From positions 7,918,055 to 7,982,054 of the forward strand of contig JAPWDM010000020.1 of assembly GCA_035578155.1 (NCBI GenBank): a stretch of 64,000 nucleotides of DNA, given 5' to 3'. The translations under genes were made by a program, and so were the position numbers. Positions 60,340 through 64,000 of the stretch are shown here, piece by piece. Every line of letters starts with the position of its first letter. Within the stretch, counting starts at the first letter, position 1. The notes below the pieces were generated by a model. It was not told the origin of the DNA. It made no database searches and saw only the letters and a list, made by a program, of their open reading frames with translations. Origin of the DNA: Brachynemurus nebulosus (Eukaryota; Arthropoda; Insecta; Neuroptera; Myrmeleontidae).

Positions 60340-60880
60340 TTGATGATAACATAATTTGAGTTTTATAAATATTACTGTCAAACCATTATAAGTTAATAAA
60401 ATTTTGATTGTAATTAACATTGATGAATAAACTTAATTTAATCCATTATGAGTCAGTATAGTTTAGACTTTATTGAAAATCGTGATGAGTTTTGAGTTAG
60501 CCTATTACATGACAAAACCAATTAGGATTTTTTATTAACATTAATAAAAATATTTGATTTTCACCCATTATAGGTCAACATAGTTTAGACTTTGTTAATA
60601 TTCATGATGAACTTTGGTTGAAACCATTATAAGTCAAAACTAATTTAGGGTTTGATTAACATTAATGAAGAAATTTGATTTAACCTATTATGGAGCAACA
60701 AAATTAATATTTAATATTTATGATGAATTTTGATTTAACCTATTATGAGTTAATAAAACTTGAATTTCTATTAATACTGTTGATAAATGTTTGGCTGAAC
60801 CTATAATGAGTCAGCAAAATTGAGACTATTAATATTCGTGAAGAAATTTGATTTAACCCATTATAAAACAATATAACTTA
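60340..60880 (+). repeat. ~60-bp minisatellite, about nine units
   Basis: AACCTATTATGAGTCA-like cores recur at ~60384, 60438, 60501, 60563, 60624, 60686, 60738, 60801 and 60858. The core resembles GTTAACCCATTATGCGTCAT of the arm family, whose copy ends just upstream. Confidence 0.8.
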
Positions 60881-63800
60881 CACAAGTAGACGTCCCGAGG
60901 CCGGACCTATCGATTTTGATGAAACTTAGATATGTTGTAGAACACTAAAAAATAAGCGACACGTATTTTTCTTTATCGGCGGAAAAACGGTTTGAAGGGG
61001 TGAAATCGCCCTCTAAAAATTGGGGTAAAAATTTAATTTTTTAAATATCTCGAAAACGGTAAGAGATAGAGCAAAAGTTTAATTGATGATATTGCTCTTT
61101 TTTAAAGAGCTATCTATTGGTAAGAAATTTGTTCAAATTGTGTCAACAGGGGTGGCTGGGGGTTAATTTTGCAAGAGTCGAACCAAAAGTCATATTTATT
61201 TTGTGACATCGACATTGTACAAAACGTACACGCGTTGTTTAAGTGTATTGACATGTATATTAATTTCGCAATGCATGTTTTGCAATATCGGCGGCTCTTC
61301 ACATGGCTCCCTTCTCAAGATGGTTACTCCTTTTGGAGGAACCAGGCTTTTATTCCCATGAATCGAAAAGGTGACTCGCGCTTGCAACTTTTATAATAAA
61401 CAAATTGTATCAATGCCAAACATCCAAAAAGGTTTTCAAGTACCATACTACAACTGAAACTTACTAAGCTATAATTACATTAAAGTGTTCTTAATTTTCG
61501 TCTCTCTTTTCTACAATACTATAGCACTTAACGTTCATTAAGACACTTAGAGTTCACTATGGAAACTTATAGTTCACATACTTAGAGTCTTAACTTGAGT
61601 CTACATACCACACGATTCCACATCTCATTTCATTTGCCAAAGTACGTTTCACTTTCAATCTTTTCCCAGTATCATTTAGATTTTCCTACACAACACTCTC
61701 CTCTTTTCATGCTTAGTGTTTTGTGTCAATTAACATGGTGATCTTCTCTCTGGGCGTCGACTGTTCACAAATCTTACGCGCTTCAACACAATCGAGGCGA
61801 CTTGAAGGTTTCCATTGAGATAATATTTACTGACCCACAGCATATGTAAACTATTCTGTCAGTTTACTGGTTGTCTCTGCCGTCTCTGGGCCTCCAAATA
61901 TGAAAATGTCAGCAAATTTCCATGAGTTCTACCACGTAAGACAGAAGTGGTTGGACTAGACATCAGATTTGTGTTGCGTATCAATATGAAAAGCCATTTG
62001 CGTATATTGATAGATAAAGTACACTCCATTGGTCCAATACTCCGTGGTCCCAAAATACATTTTGGTTAGTGCTTGGCAACTTTTCTTCCTGGATGTGTCG
62101 TTCAGAATCGTGCAGCGGTTTTCATTCAGTACTCAAAAAACAAAACAAACAAAAAATTTATATAATAAAAGATTATTAATTTAATGATTCTAGCTGAGAC
62201 TCGCAGTTTATTTGTACTGGTAGATCGGAAAAATTTCAATATTTGAATTTTATTTCAAATATTTTTACATATATTGACCGGAATACACGAACAAAATTTT
62301 TAATGGCAAATCATAATTATAAGAATTTACGGAAACGAAGACAAAATTTATACCATTATATCGTATACCATTATATATGTATACATCTTTACATCTTTCA
62401 AGTCATCAAAATTTAACACAGTTTAACAAAAATGAGGTATTACTAACATTCACAGTCATTAATTCAAATTAACAAACATTTTTACGATAAATTACAATAA
62501 CGCTGACGAGAAAAATTAAAGCATTAAAATTTTTACGGAAACCTATTTACATAGTTACAATATTGAGGTAATGATCAAACAAATAAGATTCCGGTGTATG
62601 TACTCTCAATTTCTTCATGTTAACAAAACGCCGATTTTCCCACATTCATAAATGAGTTTATACTTTTAACAGAATTTGAAAGAAACAGAAATTTAATAAA
62701 AAAAAAATAATAATAATAAAATTGTTACCTGCATACTTTTTAATCTTCTTCTCTTCTTCATCACCTCCTTACCTCTTTCAAATACATACCTGAGTATATC
62801 TTCTTTACGGGCTCGCATTATTCGACCAGATAAACGTACCATCTTCTGTTGACAACCTGCCGTAGTTCCCCTATTTCTCTATGACTACAAGTTCAGGAAT
62901 TATGTCTCCCTTTAGTAACGGTTACTAATTGACTGGTCGTGGCTACTCCGTTTTCGCGATGTAGTATCCGCTCTAATTAGTCAATGTCTATGCTGCTTGA
63001 CTCCCTTTTAGGTACTTACATTTCGCGAAGCTTCAACATATCAGTGCGATTAGAATTTCAAGACCTTACCATAAGCAAACTGGATGTCTACCAATATCCC
63101 ATTTCGCTCGGACTTCACTCCATCTTAGTGGGTGTGTCACGGTAGGTTTACTTTTCATGTTCCGACTTCCAGTGTTGAAGCTCTTCACTGTCAACAACCC
63201 CCTTTTACTTCAATTGGTTGTCCGTGGCTCTCAAACTTTCGTTTATCCCCTCTAAATCCCTTTTGGTGCTTCTTAATTTCATCTTCCCTAATTTAGTTTT
63301 TCTCACAACAATTTTCTATAATAAAATTCCTGCTTTCCCAAATTTAAATAACAAAAGAAAAATAATAAGTCGTTTTCTCAACCCAAAAACGAATTTTTAC
63401 TAAGTAAAAAAAAGCGATAAAAAAAAAATTGTATTTTTCTAAATAAAAACAATACTAACTCGTTTTCTTAAATCAACAAAAAAAGTTCCTTTTCCTTTCA
63501 GAAATTATTATATTTTGTTTTCCTAAATTAAAACCCCAAAAAATAATAAATAAAGATTCTGTTTCTCTAAATAAAAAGTACCCCTTTTCTCCAAATTAAA
63601 AATCACTATCTTCTCAAGTTAAAAAGAAAAATTTTTCAAAACTCAAAATTCTTATCTTCTTCATTTATGCGTGCAATATCTGTGTATGCATTAACTATAC
63701 ATTTAAGTTAATGAACTTGGTAAAAATTTGTCCAGCCAGCAAAATGTGCAGTAACGTCGATCCTGCATTTAAATAAAATCATTGTCTTGTACACTACTAC

Positions 63801-64000
63801 ATGGGTTGTTAGTGTTCGCAATTTCTTCAAACATATACAACCTAACAACTGCTTAACGAACACTTAACCCAGTCCATCTTGTACAGTAAGGTGATATCTT
63901 ATGGATATAATTACCTAATGTGACAATGACCTAATACAAAAATGCAACGTTTAGAGAAACATATGTTTAACAATAAACGTTTGATCAACAATTACTTTAA
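60881..64000. other. Unassigned region
   Basis: 60890-61140 (GAGGCCGGACCTATCGATTT, TATCTCGAAAACGGTAAGAG) has the style of a dispersed repeat. No other copy is seen in this window. 61140-63340 is less AT-rich than most of the window, and a minus-strand stretch near 62690-62842 (MVRLSGRIMRARKEDILRYV) could be a coding exon or retroelement scrap. I cannot identify it. 63340-63660 is A/T-rich with a loose ~50-bp period. No gene is supported with confidence. Confidence 0.4.

Noticed and set aside
61114..61396. Three overlapping small frames on both strands
   Set aside because: No domain, no splice context I can support, and mutual overlap.

Overview
This window is AT-rich eukaryotic DNA with no recognisable host gene, rRNA, tRNA or CRISPR array. 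The mobile elements present are typical of arthropod genomes: a Penelope-like element, an ISL2EU transposon, Helitron-like ends, an endonuclease/RT/RNase H non-LTR element and foldback MITEs. Together with many long (TA)n tracts they suggest an insect, possibly a sap-feeding hemipteran. That assignment is inference. Almost all coding signal belongs to transposable elements, most of it broken.

Region 1 (13-10313) is a nearly palindromic 10.3 kb element. Two ~3 kb inverted arms (1008-4000 and 6971-10009) flank a ~3 kb unique core. The outer ends carry tandem ~20-bp repeats, and the left flank also carries CCTAACC-rich repeats. Each arm encodes a ~163-aa protein (opening MAFLDIQG) and an ~82-aa basic protein. 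The core encodes a C2H2 zinc-finger protein, a protein with an FLPKRF motif and two tandem copies of a 16-cysteine mini-protein, all on the minus strand. No transposase, polymerase or integrase is recognisable. Isolated arm copies lie at ~38820-41446 and ~58845-60245, so the element is a dispersed family. It is the best candidate here for an undescribed system.

Region 2 (10314-15640) is mostly unassigned AT-rich DNA with a 400-bp near-perfect palindrome and several (TA)n blocks.

Region 3 (~15640-43385) is a giant nested inverted repeat. Successive blocks on the left (15640-26060) reappear in reverse order and orientation on the right (25515-43385). It contains Helitron-like segments, a ~124-bp satellite and several TIR/foldback elements. 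An ISL2EU element (30028-37505, TA target) sits in the right arm. It carries convergent genes for a SWIM/YqaJ nuclease and a THAP-DDE transposase. The nuclease gene is split by a Penelope-like element plus a TIR repeat (family E1), and the transposase intron holds another foldback. The right arm is also interrupted by an arm copy of the Region 1 family and by a decayed tail resembling a pogo-type transposase.

Region 4 (43386-51600) holds a ~119-bp satellite split by (TA)n tracts and a foldback, then three consecutive Helitron-like units. One (49364-50597) has both termini.

Region 5 (51600-58450) holds a minus-strand Penelope-like copy with an inverted pseudo-LTR, a decayed non-LTR retrotransposon (52745-56165) with 3' repeats, and a small MITE. 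Region 6 (58450-64000) holds the third arm copy, a ~60-bp minisatellite and ~3 kb of unassigned, T- and A-rich DNA.
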